From NCBI GenBank assembly GCA_016801885.1, contig CM028882.1, forward strand, positions 19,361,047 through 19,425,046: a stretch of DNA of 64,000 nt. Reading direction: 5' to 3'. The translations under genes were made by a program, and so were the position numbers. This DNA comes from Toxotes chatareus. Taxonomy: Eukaryota > Chordata > Actinopteri > Toxotidae. The notes beneath the pieces were generated by a model. That model did not search any database and was not told where the DNA came from. It saw only the letters and a program-made list of their open reading frames with translations. This document shows, piece after piece, positions 45,376 through 57,884 of this stretch; position 1 is the first letter of the stretch, and each line of letters begins with the position of its first letter.

Positions 45376-47450
45376 TATCATTCCCATCTCTTGCTCTCCT
45401 CATTTCCTGTCATCTGTCTGCTGTTGCGGTCCACTAAAGCCACAAAAATGCCCCCAAAATAATTCAAAATTAAAAAAGTAGCTCCAAACACAGTGTCTGA
45501 TCCCAGCAGTTGCTTCACATCAAAGAGGTTTTTGTCCATATACTTTGATATATCATTATCTTACCAGCCATTGTCTAGGCACTCTTTTTCCATCACTGTT
45601 GAGGTTACAGGGTGGCAGAGCCGTTTCTCAGCTGTCTGCTTTTGGAAATGCCTCAGTCATGAGTTGGTGGCAGGTATTCTAAAAATGAGAAATTTCTGGC
45701 TGTAGTTCAAACCAGACCTCTGTTGTCCAGATTAAACATTTTGTCTCAACATCTTGCTCTTCTTTATGTTTACTTGCCCTTGGCAGATGTGCCAGGATGT
45801 TAATATTGGAGTCCAGTCCAATATCAGCATCTGTATTTTGACAGATTATTTGTCTCCCTCATAGGCTTTGATTTTAGTGAAGAACTCCTTCGCTCCATGT
45901 CTTGACATTTGATACCAGGTCACTGAGAGTTCAGGAGAAGTTATTACACAGTAGTCATCTTAACCTGAGCTTTCATTACTCAGCAGATGATTTTTTTTCT
46001 GCTGGCTAAATCCTTCTGCATGTCAGAGTTTCTGGACACTCGTGTCCACAAAGTGAGCCTTTTTCGTTTGGTGATCATGATGGTGTGTGACAGGCAGAAA
46101 ATGAGACCATTAAAACCGACGAGGAAAATAATTCCTACAGCACTGTAACATATTATGTGTGATTGGCTACATATTTGTGTCAAGATTTTATGGATTCTCA
46201 TTAAGTCCCAAACACCCGTTCCGGTTTTTCATGCCTGTGATGGTCAAATGAGACATTGCATCTGAGTTACTTTGAAGTCACCGAGTCTTTTCATCAGGAC
46301 TTTCATCAGAATGTGATGGAATAATAGGAGTCTTTATCTGTACTGAGCTTTTGATTTGGCAGTATGACGTCAGGGAGAGACGCATCAGTTGTGAGATGTG
46401 GCAGCCACTCAGACAAGTTAATGTTGGGTTTCTTTCCTTGGTTAATAACGTGTTTGATAGAAGGAGGAGTTTTTGACTAGGGTTGTGAAATGTATTACTT
46501 TCTGTAGGCATGTATGTGCTGATTTCCGTAACCTGCACCTTGTTTCTTTTGTTAGTGTTCCCTGTATGCTTCAGCTTACCTCGACAACACAGACAGACTG
46601 TTTTAAGGAAACTAAAACAGTAAGCAGAAAAAAAAGATACCAATCAATATTACGATATTACTGGCTAATGGAAAAAATACATTAAAAATGCAATCAGGCG
46701 CTGGGCTCCAAGCAAAAGAGGTATGTCAAGCAACAAATCCTTACTAATGTCCAACAGTAAAGAAAGCACCCTGAGGAATGAACAAGTACCAAATGGTTGT
46801 TTATTTTATGACACATTAAAAAACAGGTGTTTCAGCATCAATCATCAGCATGAAATTACACAATTTCCCTGATGGTGTAAACACCGTCAAGCAAGGTGTC
46901 CTAAAGACAGTGGTTGCTACATGTTTCTTTTACCAAGTTTTGATGTGCGATGCTTACATACAGTCCTTAATGCTTGACCTTAGTAAACACTAACACTTTT
47001 TGTGTAAAACCAAAAAGGTGAAATAACACGCTCCCTCAACACCCATTTGATCCTCTTGGCCGGCCCTGGATCACTGCTATTAATAGGATTAGTGTGATAG
47101 AGAACAGACAGTGTTACTCAGGGTCAAATGTGTTTTTGCTTCATATTTGGTCCAAACTATGTTGGCAGTCTTAGTAAGAAAGTGAGTTAGTAAGTAGGTT
47201 AAGTAAATCATTGAGGGAATTAAATAAATATCATATACCTGCACAAAACAACAACAATAAAAGGTCCTAACGGATGTTATTATAATATTATGTAAGGTTT
47301 ATTATGGGGATTATTTGGATACAAATCTCAGTGGAGTGGCACTCTGGATCTAAATACATAATCACATTATATGCTGTTTTAAACAGTCCTGAGATGAAGT
47401 CCCAAGTAGACATGAAGGCAGAGGACAGTATATGCACTTGAATTCAAGAT
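45376..47450. other. Non-coding sequence, one weak exon candidate
   Basis: On the minus strand, 45,980-46,155 encodes a hydrophobic stretch (GIIFLVGFNGLIFCLS) followed by a basic tail and a stop. It follows a TTACAG acceptor-like site, but the pyrimidine tract is poor and no AATAAA is near. I do not call it. Confidence 0.4.
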
Positions 47451-47479
47451 CCAATATGTTGTAGACTACAACATATTGG
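47451..47479. repeat. Perfect inverted repeat, 14-bp arms, 1-base centre
   Basis: CCAATATGTTGTAG, then A, then CTACAACATATTGG. It is perfect over 28 paired bases. It is not part of a recognised element. Confidence 0.95.
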
Positions 47480-49767
47480 TTTTACAAGTTTGTTTCACTA
47501 GCAACTGAGTTATAGGAGCCGCTTAGTAAGTCAGATGAGGGGGTGTACTCAGACCTCAGCGACCAAAAGAAAGTGGCACAGATTAAGCATAACCTAACGT
47601 AAATTCATGATTAGACATAGCTGTCACTTGCACTTAAATTACTATTACAGTCAGCGTTGAATGGAGCTGTTACCACATGCTGCTCTTTTGCCACTTATTG
47701 CCACTGGATCAGAAACAAAAAAAATTGCAATGTACCTAATCCTAGGTAGGGTGAATATTGTGAGCTTTATTCATATCCTGTTTTCTTGGCAAATCTCATG
47801 ACTTCTCACAGGTGAAATTAAGCAACCAGCAACACGTGAAGGAGGTAGCACATGTCTGCAAGCATCAGTCCTTGTTCAACACAGCAAATAAGTTGATGTT
47901 TTGTGGGATCAACAGCAGGGATAGCAGTGACTTTAACTTTGACTTTGCTTAAATTCAAGTTTAAAGACAAAAAATAAGATTGAAAAAAGAAAAACTTATC
48001 TTTATCATGAAATTAAACAAAACAACAGTAAAGTTAAAAAAAAAAAACAGTTTTTAATCCACAGTAATGTCTGTTGAGTTACGTCCGGTTTGAATTAAAA
48101 ATTTTTTTTACTACTTTCATACAAGGATAAGAGAACACAATAAGATAAATTTTAATTTTTCCTGTAATACAGTGCAGGACCTGGTCCAGCCCTGATGGCT
48201 GCCCCTAAAATGGGCTGTGAAAGTGAATGACATATTGATTTTGTTGCATATTGAAATTTCAGAGTACACCAGTGTTGACAACTGTCAGAAATGCTTTAGG
48301 CGACAGAGGCACCCAGTCAGTGAGATGCCAGGCTTACAACATGAGGTCTTAAAATAGTATAGGCTTGGTAGAATTTACTCAGATGTTGCAGCCAAACAAC
48401 AAAATGACAGCTTAATAAAAGCCATAAGCTGACACGGCTAAAACAGTTTCTGGCAGCTTCCACTTAATACACTGAATTAAATGGTGAGTTTCCCTTAGTA
48501 AACAACCCAAAGCATTGCACACTTTTTGACTTATTTATCATGTATTTTCAGCTGTTGAGGTAAATTGAGGATGCTGTACTTATATCACAGTTGTAAAAAA
48601 GGCAAGTTCCTGCACCATTTGAACAATACGTTCTTGATTTAAATATGCAGCTACTTTGAATAAATCGCTGTGTTGTGGTTTTACTGCACACAAGTGGTGG
48701 TGGTGTTTTCACTGGGTTCATTGTCACAGCTGTTTGGAAGATGAATGGTAGCTCAAAATTAAAAAGATTACTGCCGCAAGACAAACAAATCAACCACACA
48801 TTATTGCTCCTAAGTCTTGAAATGGACAAAACACTGACATTAATTTCCATTCACTAATTTATTATCCTGTCTGCTACCAAAGTAAAAGTTTGAAGCAGAT
48901 GACATAAAACAACATGAAGATATAAACCTGTCACCCTGGTTATCTGGATGTCTTTGGAGTAAGACCAAGAGTAATAACAACAACATGATGTTCAGAGTCG
49001 AAAAGCGCTCTGATCATAGTCAATCAAAACAAAATTTGTTCTCTACACGCAACTAAATACATTCATTTTTCAGGGCAAAGCACTTCACAATACATTATTG
49101 TGTAACAAAATGCTTTGTGTATGGATAAGGTAAACAACAGTTGATTCATTTGCAATTCAATTCTGTCTCTTTCATCAAAGTAGGGGGGTTCAGAGGAGGT
49201 CTCTGAACAAATGGAATCAAAGGTCAGAGACCCTGATGCTTGTACAAACTGAGTTAAATGGGGTTGTGTGTAAAATCCACTCTACCCCTGCTGTGGGATT
49301 GGCTTCCACTGGTCTGACGGATCATGTTTTCCATCAAAAGTAAATTGTATGCATTTGCCCTTTAATGCATTAAATGGACTAAGATAAAACTGAACTGGGG
49401 TCAAGCTTTTGAGGGCACAAATGCATGGGAAATTCCATTTAGCAAAGAACAAGTGCAGGGAAGGGTCTACCAGGAGACAAGGGTCCAAGAATGCCCACCC
49501 TTTGGGTTAAGTGACAGAATCCACCCACTCTGTTTTAATTCTGTGAATAATAACATTTTGTGATTCGTGATTATTTGAAATAATGCTTTTAAAAACACTG
49601 AATTGTTGTCCATAAAACATAAAAGAGTTCTTTAATGAGTGTTGCTGTAATGAGGATTTGTTGCCATGTGAGTGTAATAATGGGGTACTGTCAAAACACG
49701 CTTTTCTGTGTGCTGTTTGAATGCATCACTGAGATCTACAGTGCTTCTTGACAAGGCTGATCCTTAG
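47480..49767. other. Non-coding sequence, no gene seen
   Basis: A-rich tracts occur at about 47,960-48,050. The 100-codon minus frame at 48,548-48,850 has no support. Confidence 0.5.
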
Positions 49768-49860
49768 GAGTGCTGCACAATTAATTAAAATCATGGTTTT
49801 GATTCATTGCAATCCAATTTTTACTTAACAGTGATTCAATGAGTATTTCCATTATCAGGG
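49768..49860. mobile_element. Possible hAT-type end fragment
   Basis: Near 49,768, agtgctgcacaattaatt followed by alternating ATCATGG/GATTCATTG words resembles the left end of fish non-autonomous elements with AGTGCTGCACGATTAATC-like ends. No right end or duplication is seen. Confidence 0.35.
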
Positions 49861-50840
49861 AGATTCAAACCAGCAGTTCCTGATTTTCCCCAGTAAATGA
49901 TGATTATATGACAAACTGTGCACAGGCAGCATAGAAAGAAAAATCTAACATCTGTGAGAAGTAAGGCCATTTTCAGACGTTAGTACTGTGGGAAAAATCC
50001 TAATTTTTTTTGAATGGGCTGTTGACACAGAGGGCTCAGGCAAAAATAAAAACCAGGGATCATTGAGCACAAAAGTTGAACAGGGCTCAACTTTTGCTGG
50101 AGTGCAATGAGGAGTCAGCAGGAGTGCAGACCCCAAGAACGGCACTGCGTTAAAACACAAGGGGGGGGGGCTTGTGGGGGTGTGTTGCCTCAGGTGCTGG
50201 TGAGACATGAAATAAAACCCATTAATAGATCCATAAATGTGAAGGCTTATCAGACACCAAAATACTGCACTGTGGATTTTAATACTATGACACAGGATTT
50301 TACAACTCACAGACAAAAGTTATTGCAGCAGTAAGTATTTTAAAATAAACAGTAGAAATACAGAAATGCGCACTTCTACTTATTTGACCGGCCACTGCAG
50401 CACCTTGCCAGATAATAAGGAACAGTAAAATCAGGAAAAACCTACTTTTGATTGGTAAAGAATAGATAAATGTATCTAAACCCAGAGTAAAGGGGGAAAT
50501 AACAAAGAAGCTACAAAGGTCTCTTTGAACCAGACATGTTACAGTTACATGGGATGTTTCTTAGGTCACAGCACCCCAGCATGCCCCATCCAACCCTATT
50601 TCTGACAGAGGTGCTCATGCCCAAAAAAGCTTTTCATTCTGTTGTGGCCAAATAGTATTGCACTATAGTTGCAGCTCTACGACACCATAGATTTATAGAA
50701 CCACTCAAACCTTCACCACAAAATACAGGATGATAAAAAGCTGCAGAAAATCCATAAGCAGAGTCTTATACAGTGCACCATAGTCAGTAAGTTCCCATAG
50801 GCGCAGAACAGAGACAATATTTCATTATTAAACTATAATA
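49861..50840. other. Non-coding sequence, no gene seen
   Basis: A G10 homopolymer lies at about 50,161-50,170. A lone agttgcagctcta word near 50,668 matches the right-end motif of the hAT family at 39,127. Confidence 0.45.
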
Positions 50841-50844
50841 ATAA

Positions 50845-51545
50845 CCTTGTGGTTGTATGCCTCCGCTAACCAGTCAAGTTGCAGTTTACATCCCTGTCTG
50901 TCCAGACTTATGGAGTGAAGACTTTGTACTTTGAATACTAAATGTTAATTTGTGTGGTGGACAACTATGAAAATGACAAACCAGCATTATTTAATGTGAT
51001 GAGAGATGCTCTTCAGAAGTGTTAATAAGCTTGTCTGGGTTGTAAAGTCACACCTAATGTGTTAGAAAGTGAGAAAGGCTGCTAAACACAGAATACACAT
51101 CAAAACACTGTAGTATTACACTTTGCTTGCTAGCTGTTGCATTGAACAGATTTTTAAATAGTTGAATAAACGTCAGTCTTCACCACAACTTTCCACAATA
51201 ACTCTGCGATGGCGGCTGTAGACCTGGCTTGAATTTTCTAGATCGATTTGCAAGTCATTGTGTGTTCATGGTTTAGTGCCTAGATTGGTTATTGGGACCG
51301 ATCCCCTGCGAGTGTTCCTGGCTGATAAAGCCCTCAGGGCCGCTTGTTGCCAGCAGCCGGCAAAAAGTCCATGCATGCTAGAACCTCGTCAAAGCCAAGT
51401 CTCCAAGGACTGCCAGGTCTGTGCAGTGCTGCGCTGTGTGCTGTCAGACACTACAGAATGATAACTACCAAGATGGGCATTAATATGCAGTATCCACCAA
51501 TCAGAATATTGCAGCTGTTATACAAATCGGCATTCTTGAGTGGAT
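50845..51545 (+). repeat. Probable teleost interspersed repeat, unknown class
   Basis: The first part (tgtatgcctccgctaaccag, agttgcagtttacatccctg, tgtccagact) and the second part (ggcggctgtagacctggctt, then gatttgcaagtcattgtgtg) both resemble repeats common in percomorph genomes. The second part is clearly GC-richer than its flanks (about 51,195-51,465). A tiny frame starting ATGGCGGCT at 51,209 stops after seven codons. The class and limits are unknown, and two adjacent repeats are possible. Confidence 0.42.
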
Positions 51546-54331
51546 GACTACACCACTGGCTTTATTTGATAGTATTGGATTCTGTGATGCTTGTAACATT
51601 GCATGCTTTTCTTAAATGTTTCTGTGTACTAAATGCTTATTCCTACTGCGCTCCATCATGTGAACCACCTCAGTTTATTTATTTAGGTTTTTTAATTTGA
51701 CTTGAAATAGATGACTGCTTAAATTTCACAGTTGCACCATTATTACTCCACTCTCCTACACCCAACATGTGTTGTTAAGGTTATTGGAGTGTGCAAGTGT
51801 GTCTCAGAGAGCAAAATGTGTTTGTATGTATCTCAAAGGAAATGCTCTACACAACTCCTGGGTTTATTGCTTTCAAGGCAACGCATGTAAATGTGTTGTT
51901 CACAGATGTTCTAGGTCACTTGAATCTGTTTAGGCTTCATGCAATTTTTTACTCCTTGTCAGCATAAAAAACATTTCCCAAACTGGCCGTGGTGTCAGGC
52001 CTTTGATGAAAGTGAGAGTCCAGTTCGAGAGGCCATGGATTCATGCAAAATTTAAGGTCCTTACTCTTTCGCTTCCTATTCTCTTTGACGCTGGAGCATT
52101 TCTGTTGTGGAGCCTCTGTCCAGTCTCAATGTCTTCTAAGTATTAATGATGAGGCATGAAATATGAACAGTCACAGTGACTCAAGATGAAGTCTGAGCAT
52201 GAGTGCAGGGTAAGGACCAGACATGAGCCTTTTGTTGCTAGAGTGATGTGAAGACATTTGGAGTGGTTGGTTAAAACTGTGCAAGTCAAACAGATTTGGC
52301 AAAATAATATAGACTGAGAGTTATGATAAAATGTCCGGAAGTGTATAATATGTGATTAAAGAGACAAAAGTTTGAGAATTACTCCTGTGTAGTATGGCAT
52401 CCAGTTTTAATTTTAGCATTTTAAAGTTTTGTTATCTTAGCCCAGCAAAACCTTCCCAGAAGCTGTTGAGGAACGCGTAAGAATCAAAGATTATGATACG
52501 TTATTTAAAACAGTGCTGAGCTGATCATTAGTTAATATGACCTTTGCTGTTGCTTTTCACCACCAGGTTTCCTGATGACTACTAATGTGAATGTGTTGTC
52601 CTCTCAATATGTACTTGTAACCTACAAAGCCTTTTAGATATTTTACTATTATGAATTTAAAATCCTTTTAGCTGCCATACAGCACGCTAGAGACGAGTCC
52701 AGGTTATGGGCAGAAGAGGACAAGCCACCATTCCTGGCATGTCACTTGGAAATCAGCAAATGACACTGCGTTGTATGTAACAGATTTTACTTTTTAAGCA
52801 CTTTTGCCAATAAATATGTCAAGGAGATCATGTAGAATCTTACATGAAATTAAATTACATTAAAATTATTATATCGTAACAAAAAAAAAACCCAAATACT
52901 AAATTTAGTCACTTTTAACAAGTGGACACCTTTCCTGGGCTGTGGTGTAATCACCTGCTCCAACAATAAACTTCAACTTTGGTAGAAAATGGAAAGCAAG
53001 CCTCTCCACAAAATTAATTTCACCATTATTCATCTCTATTAATGTTAAATCCTCATGTTCTGCTTGGATTCTGAGAAACATGCGGCTCCGTTCAGTAAAG
53101 GTGGCTGTGCTGTAGAGCGCAACCCATAAATCAAATGCTGGATTTGTCTATAGACAAGTACACTTTATAATCTACTGTGCTGAACTCTTGGGTCAACTAA
53201 GTTTATGCCTGTGTCCATGCATCCAGTCTAGTTGTTGCCAAACAAGAAGCAAAATTGAAATGGTGAGTTGTAAACAATAGCTCCCCATAAAATTAACTTG
53301 TGGCCTGGTCAAACACATTACTTCTGTCTCCAGCCAGTGGATTGATTATGCTAACTAAGTAGCTAACAGCTATGAATTCTCAAATATGTCACAGCCCTAC
53401 AATTAAAACAACTTCCACAGTCTATCAGAGATAGCGCAGAGCAAGGCTGGAACGCTGCCAGCACCAGTCAGCAGATGTCAAGAGAGTGAAACACTGCTAT
53501 TATCAAAGTAAACACTCTTTGCCTGAGAGGCCTGAGAGAGAGAGAGACCTTAAGACCTTGTGCATGATCTATAAAAAGTGAGTCAATATAGCCTGGGGGT
53601 GCCATACTAACTTGGTATCTGTGTATGTATGCACCCTGTCAATGTCTATTAGAGCACAGAAAAAATTGAATAAATGTGAGTTACCACCAGCATCTACTCC
53701 TCTGGTCACTGAATCTGTGGGGGCAATGGCAGTCAGAGATGAGTTAGAGCTGTGAAACTGCATTGTATTTGTGTGTATGTGTGTGTTTGCCAGCATGACT
53801 GAGAACTGAACAGTAGGTGAAAGCAACTGCTGTAGAATTAGTAGCATTAAAGCCTGAAAATTACACAAATGATTTGGAATTGCGTCTGTACTGAATGGGA
53901 AATGTGACTCATAGCTAGGCCCGAGTAATATGCTGGAGCTGGAAAAAAAATATCATAGATCAGTCTCTGGTTACTCTTAGGGTGCCTGATAGAATATTGT
54001 TGTCGTAACCACTTTAGCTTTTATATAAACTGCACCAAATGGCAGCAATTTAAAGAAGATATATTTATTCTGATAATGCAGAAGCAGCCCACAATCTCAT
54101 ACTTTGCCTAATCTAGTACTACTCACCTCTATTCAGGGGAAACCCTTTGTTATGAAATTAAAACTCATATCTAATAGCACCTTTATAAAAAAAAAAAAAA
54201 AATCAATCATCTGTGGAGTCGAGCAAGTACTTGTAAAAGAGATTTCACAGACTGATGGTTGTATCCTGTAACTGCAGTTACCTGATCTGACAGGCGAAAC
54301 CGGCTAACAGGGCTCTGTAATCTTAACCCTT
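51546..54331. other. Non-coding sequence, no gene seen
   Basis: No supported exon. Near 52,368, aagtttgagaattactc resembles a lone decayed hAT end. An A run lies at 52,880-52,891. Confidence 0.5.
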
Positions 54332-54430
54332 CATCCTCATCCACCCATCCATTAATCTCATCTGGGTCTGGCTTGCGGTGGCAGCAGGCTAAGCAAGGTA
54401 GCCCAGATGTCACCCCGGTGGAACCTGAGG
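54332..54430 (-). mobile_element. Rex3 (RTE) 3' end fragment
   Basis: On the plus strand, cacccatccattaatctcat, then ctgggtctggcttgcggtgg, then cagcaggctaagcaaggtagcccagatgtc. This is the reverse complement of the Rex3 3' untranslated region with its GATG-type tail, as at 28,480-28,600 on the other strand. It is a very short, 5'-truncated copy. The minus frame at 54,207-54,413 is accidental. Confidence 0.75.
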
Positions 54431-57400
54431 TGTAGTCAGAGTTGTGGAAAGTATACCCCAGGGTGTACTGCCCCAGGGGCTCCTCTAATTTTTAAATGCC
54501 TGCGTGGAGTGACTTCACAGAAAACCATTCAGTTTGAATGTGTACACTCAATCAGCAATAGCGTTTGAGCTCACGTACAAGACAAGGGAAAGAAGGAGAG
54601 GGGAGAATGGGGGGCAGCGGGAACAGGAGATGATAAATATGACACATTTTAAGGTGCTGCACAACATAATGGCATTGTCAGGAAGTAGAGATGGCTGAGA
54701 AAAAAGCACCAGGATCAGAGGGCTGCGTTAATGTTAGTGAGGCTTTCCAGTGGTGGAGAGACCTCTGAGTTGAAAGGCTTAAAGATGGATGTGGGGGTTG
54801 CTCTGTTTATGCTTGAGAGGTGGGTTAACATTACTTTTGCTACGTCTCACAGAGCCAGTAGGTCAGTATTGTTTTCTCCCATTTGCTAACATTTGTGATA
54901 GCAAATCCCAACTGTTTAGTTAGCAAGCAGGTACCTGAGTCACTTTTGGAAAATACATACCCACAGACATTCAGATTACTTTCTAGTTTGTCAAAGTGTC
55001 TTGGTTTACAAAGAGCACTGGTGCAATAATTCACTCTCACTGCCAAAAGTCTAGGATAACAAAAGATGAAATATTAATTAAATATCACAGCAGGTCACTC
55101 TACGGCTGGCTTCATTTCCCATCAGCTGAACACAGTGTTTGTTCTGGTAACACGGGTAGTCTTTGGCTACGTATATCTGTTATAGTCATAATGTCATGGT
55201 TCCCATCTGAACCTCAGTCTTGGTGTGATCGTGGCTTTCCCTGTGGTTCGTGAGCATAGCGTTTTGCTCTCACTGGGTTTCCCTTCTTCCTGATCTGCCG
55301 TCTTCTGGCTTTCTAATCTCCTTCACTGCCCTTGGTCCTCACTCTCCGGAAATCAGTCGTTGTTAGCTGATCATAATCGAGGTCACTGCCATTAAGTTTC
55401 CCTCCTTACTGGCCAGATGCTTCGTAATGTAAGACCCCCCCTATCTCCTCTCTGTTGGCTCAACTGACTGTGGCTTTTCTATTCCATGTTTCTCCACAAA
55501 TGTTTACAAATGTATTTATGGAAGAGTTGGGAGGAGGGTAGAGCCATCTCATTAAGCACAGATAAAAGTCACTGATGTTCTCTGATGCCTGATTAACACA
55601 AAAATGAACATGCAATGGAACCACCAGTAGAGAATGCAAAAAAAAAAATCTAAATGATCAAAATATTTAAATGCGTAGCACTAACTCACAAATGGAAATA
55701 AGTATAAATAAATACAGTATAAATGCTGGTAAAACAAAGAGAACAATGTTTACCATATTAAAATGCAAAGAATTTGATTGTGTTCGCAAAAAATCTTCAG
55801 ACTGAGAGTAGCTCCTGGCTGGCTGATTTAGGAGTGACTTCTGCAAATAATGGCTCTGTTGGACGTAGCTTTACACAAACACTTGCTTTTAGTCAGAATA
55901 ATTCACAAGGCACTTAAATCAGCTCCCCAAGTCACAAAAGTTAAGCAAAAAAAAGCTTCATGGCTGTCACCGGGCGGCCAGATTGAGTGCTCACCCTAAT
56001 ATGTGCACCAACAAAAGATGATGTGTCCGTCAACAAGAATAAATATCAACTTCCATTAGCACTTAGGTGGTTGATGAAAGCACAGTACAGTATAATGCAG
56101 TTGACATTGTTGTCAAGTGTGCAGGCTGAACCCATGAATCCTGTAGCCTGCAGTGTCTGAGGCTGCCGTTTCAAAGGCATCATGTCCCAGCTGGATGTCA
56201 CTTGGCGGGGGGGGCAGTGTCTGTCCCTGCAGGTGGTGGCTCCTCACGCACATTATCACTCCTCACACATCCACTCAGTTAATCCATGTGTCAGCAGACA
56301 GAATTTTAGTTTGTTGTTTGAATTAGGATCATTTCATTGCATAGTCACAAGTAACTGTTAATGTGTCATATGTATTTTTACCTCCTTGTAGTTAGTGGGG
56401 ACTGACAGCAAGCTAGTTCATTCAGGCAGCACGATTTTGTCCATAAAGCAACAGGATCAACCTTGCCCTTGCATTCTCATTAAGTATACACTTGAGTATT
56501 AAGTATACAGGTCTCCTGCACTGAAAGGACGTATAAAACATTAGCCTGGTTTAAGACAAGGTGCTTTGCAATGACTTGTCCGAGAAATTTGCCTGATGGT
56601 AGTAGAAAGGACATATGATTCAATTTGATTTTTTTTTTTTTTTTTTTAGGGCAGTGGGCATAGCACACGGGTCAGAATATCTCACACTAATATAATCTCC
56701 TCTGCTTCAGCAAAACATGACTTTACCACAGTATCCAAAAGTAGCTGCCTGACAGAGGGGAATACTTGGCTATTTAGCTGTTTTGTTGTTTTGCTGAGTT
56801 TGTACATCAATATAGAATTGAGTTAAGGAGAACTGTGATTCATGTAATTATCAGTTACTTTTTTCCAGCCTGATGTGAGGGAGGCTGAGTCTTTTTTACC
56901 ATTTTCTCCTTGCAATAATATCCCTTGCAAAATTGACCCACCTTTTTTTTTTTATCCATGACGAGGATCTCCACATATGACGTGTATCTGGCCACTTACT
57001 TGAGATATTCTCATAGTGTTATATACCAGTAAGACCACTACCAATGATTGAGTAACTCTATTTTTCTACTTCATATAGGCGTGTGTAGGCTGTAGCTTTT
57101 TTAATAAATAGAAAAAAGGTTTAGGCTTTGTTGTATGTTAAGTGAATAATGGCACATGTCAACATCTCAAAGATTTCATGGAGGAAAAGCGATAAAAGAA
57201 AAACACTCAACTCCAAAAAAGGAGTGGAGTTTTTTTATTAGAAAGTTTGGCCTGCTTGAGGAAGAACTTGCCAAGATTAGGTTGGTGGATTTAAGGTTGT
57301 CAAAAACAATTTTTAAACTGTCCTAGGACCTGCCTTCGATGTCATGTCATCAGACCCAAGGTGAATCTGTCAAAGGACTTCTCCACTTATCTTTTATTCC

Positions 57401-57833
57401 TCTTTATCTTTTTTCAGCAGTTGTTTCCTTCCTCTGTATCCTCTGTTTGACTTTAAAGCCCAGTTTCTCTGTGATCCCTGGAGGCTGAATGTAGACAAGT
57501 GGTGTCTGCATCACAGTACAAAAGCCATTTTAGTGTTTTTAAGAGAAACCAGACTTGGGGATTGAGAAGACAGAAGAAATGGGCTAGTGTCAGTATCATT
57601 CAAATGAGAAAATCAGTCATCCATCCCAAACAACAGTTTCATAGTTTTTTAGAGATTTCTGAATGGTTATATCATAAGATTAGATCACAGAAAGGTCACT
57701 TGTCCTGCTTGGTTGACGCTGGACACTGAAAAGTTAAGGCACTGGGTTCCTACATTACCTCCTTACATCTAGTGAGAATTGCTAAGTATTATAGGCCACC
57801 ACAAGTAAGTTATAGGAAGCATTAGAGTCTGTT
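54431..57833. other. Non-coding sequence, no gene seen
   Basis: Homopolymer T tracts lie at 56,631-56,648 and 56,945-56,953, and an imperfect hairpin at 57,206-57,231. No supported exon or transposon. Confidence 0.5.
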
Positions 57834-57834
57834 G

Positions 57835-57883
<49 letters not shown>

Positions 57884-57884
57884 T
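57834..57884. repeat. (TTA)n microsatellite
   Basis: Tandem TTA units with two TCA interruptions, seen directly. Confidence 0.96.

Noticed and set aside
51209..51232. ATGGCGGCTGTAGAC start resembling a gene start
   Set aside because: It stops after seven codons and lies in a probable repeat.
56335..56350. TTGCATAGTCACAA word shared with a known microRNA (miR-153)
   Set aside because: The match stops after about 14 bases and the opposite arm of a hairpin is absent.
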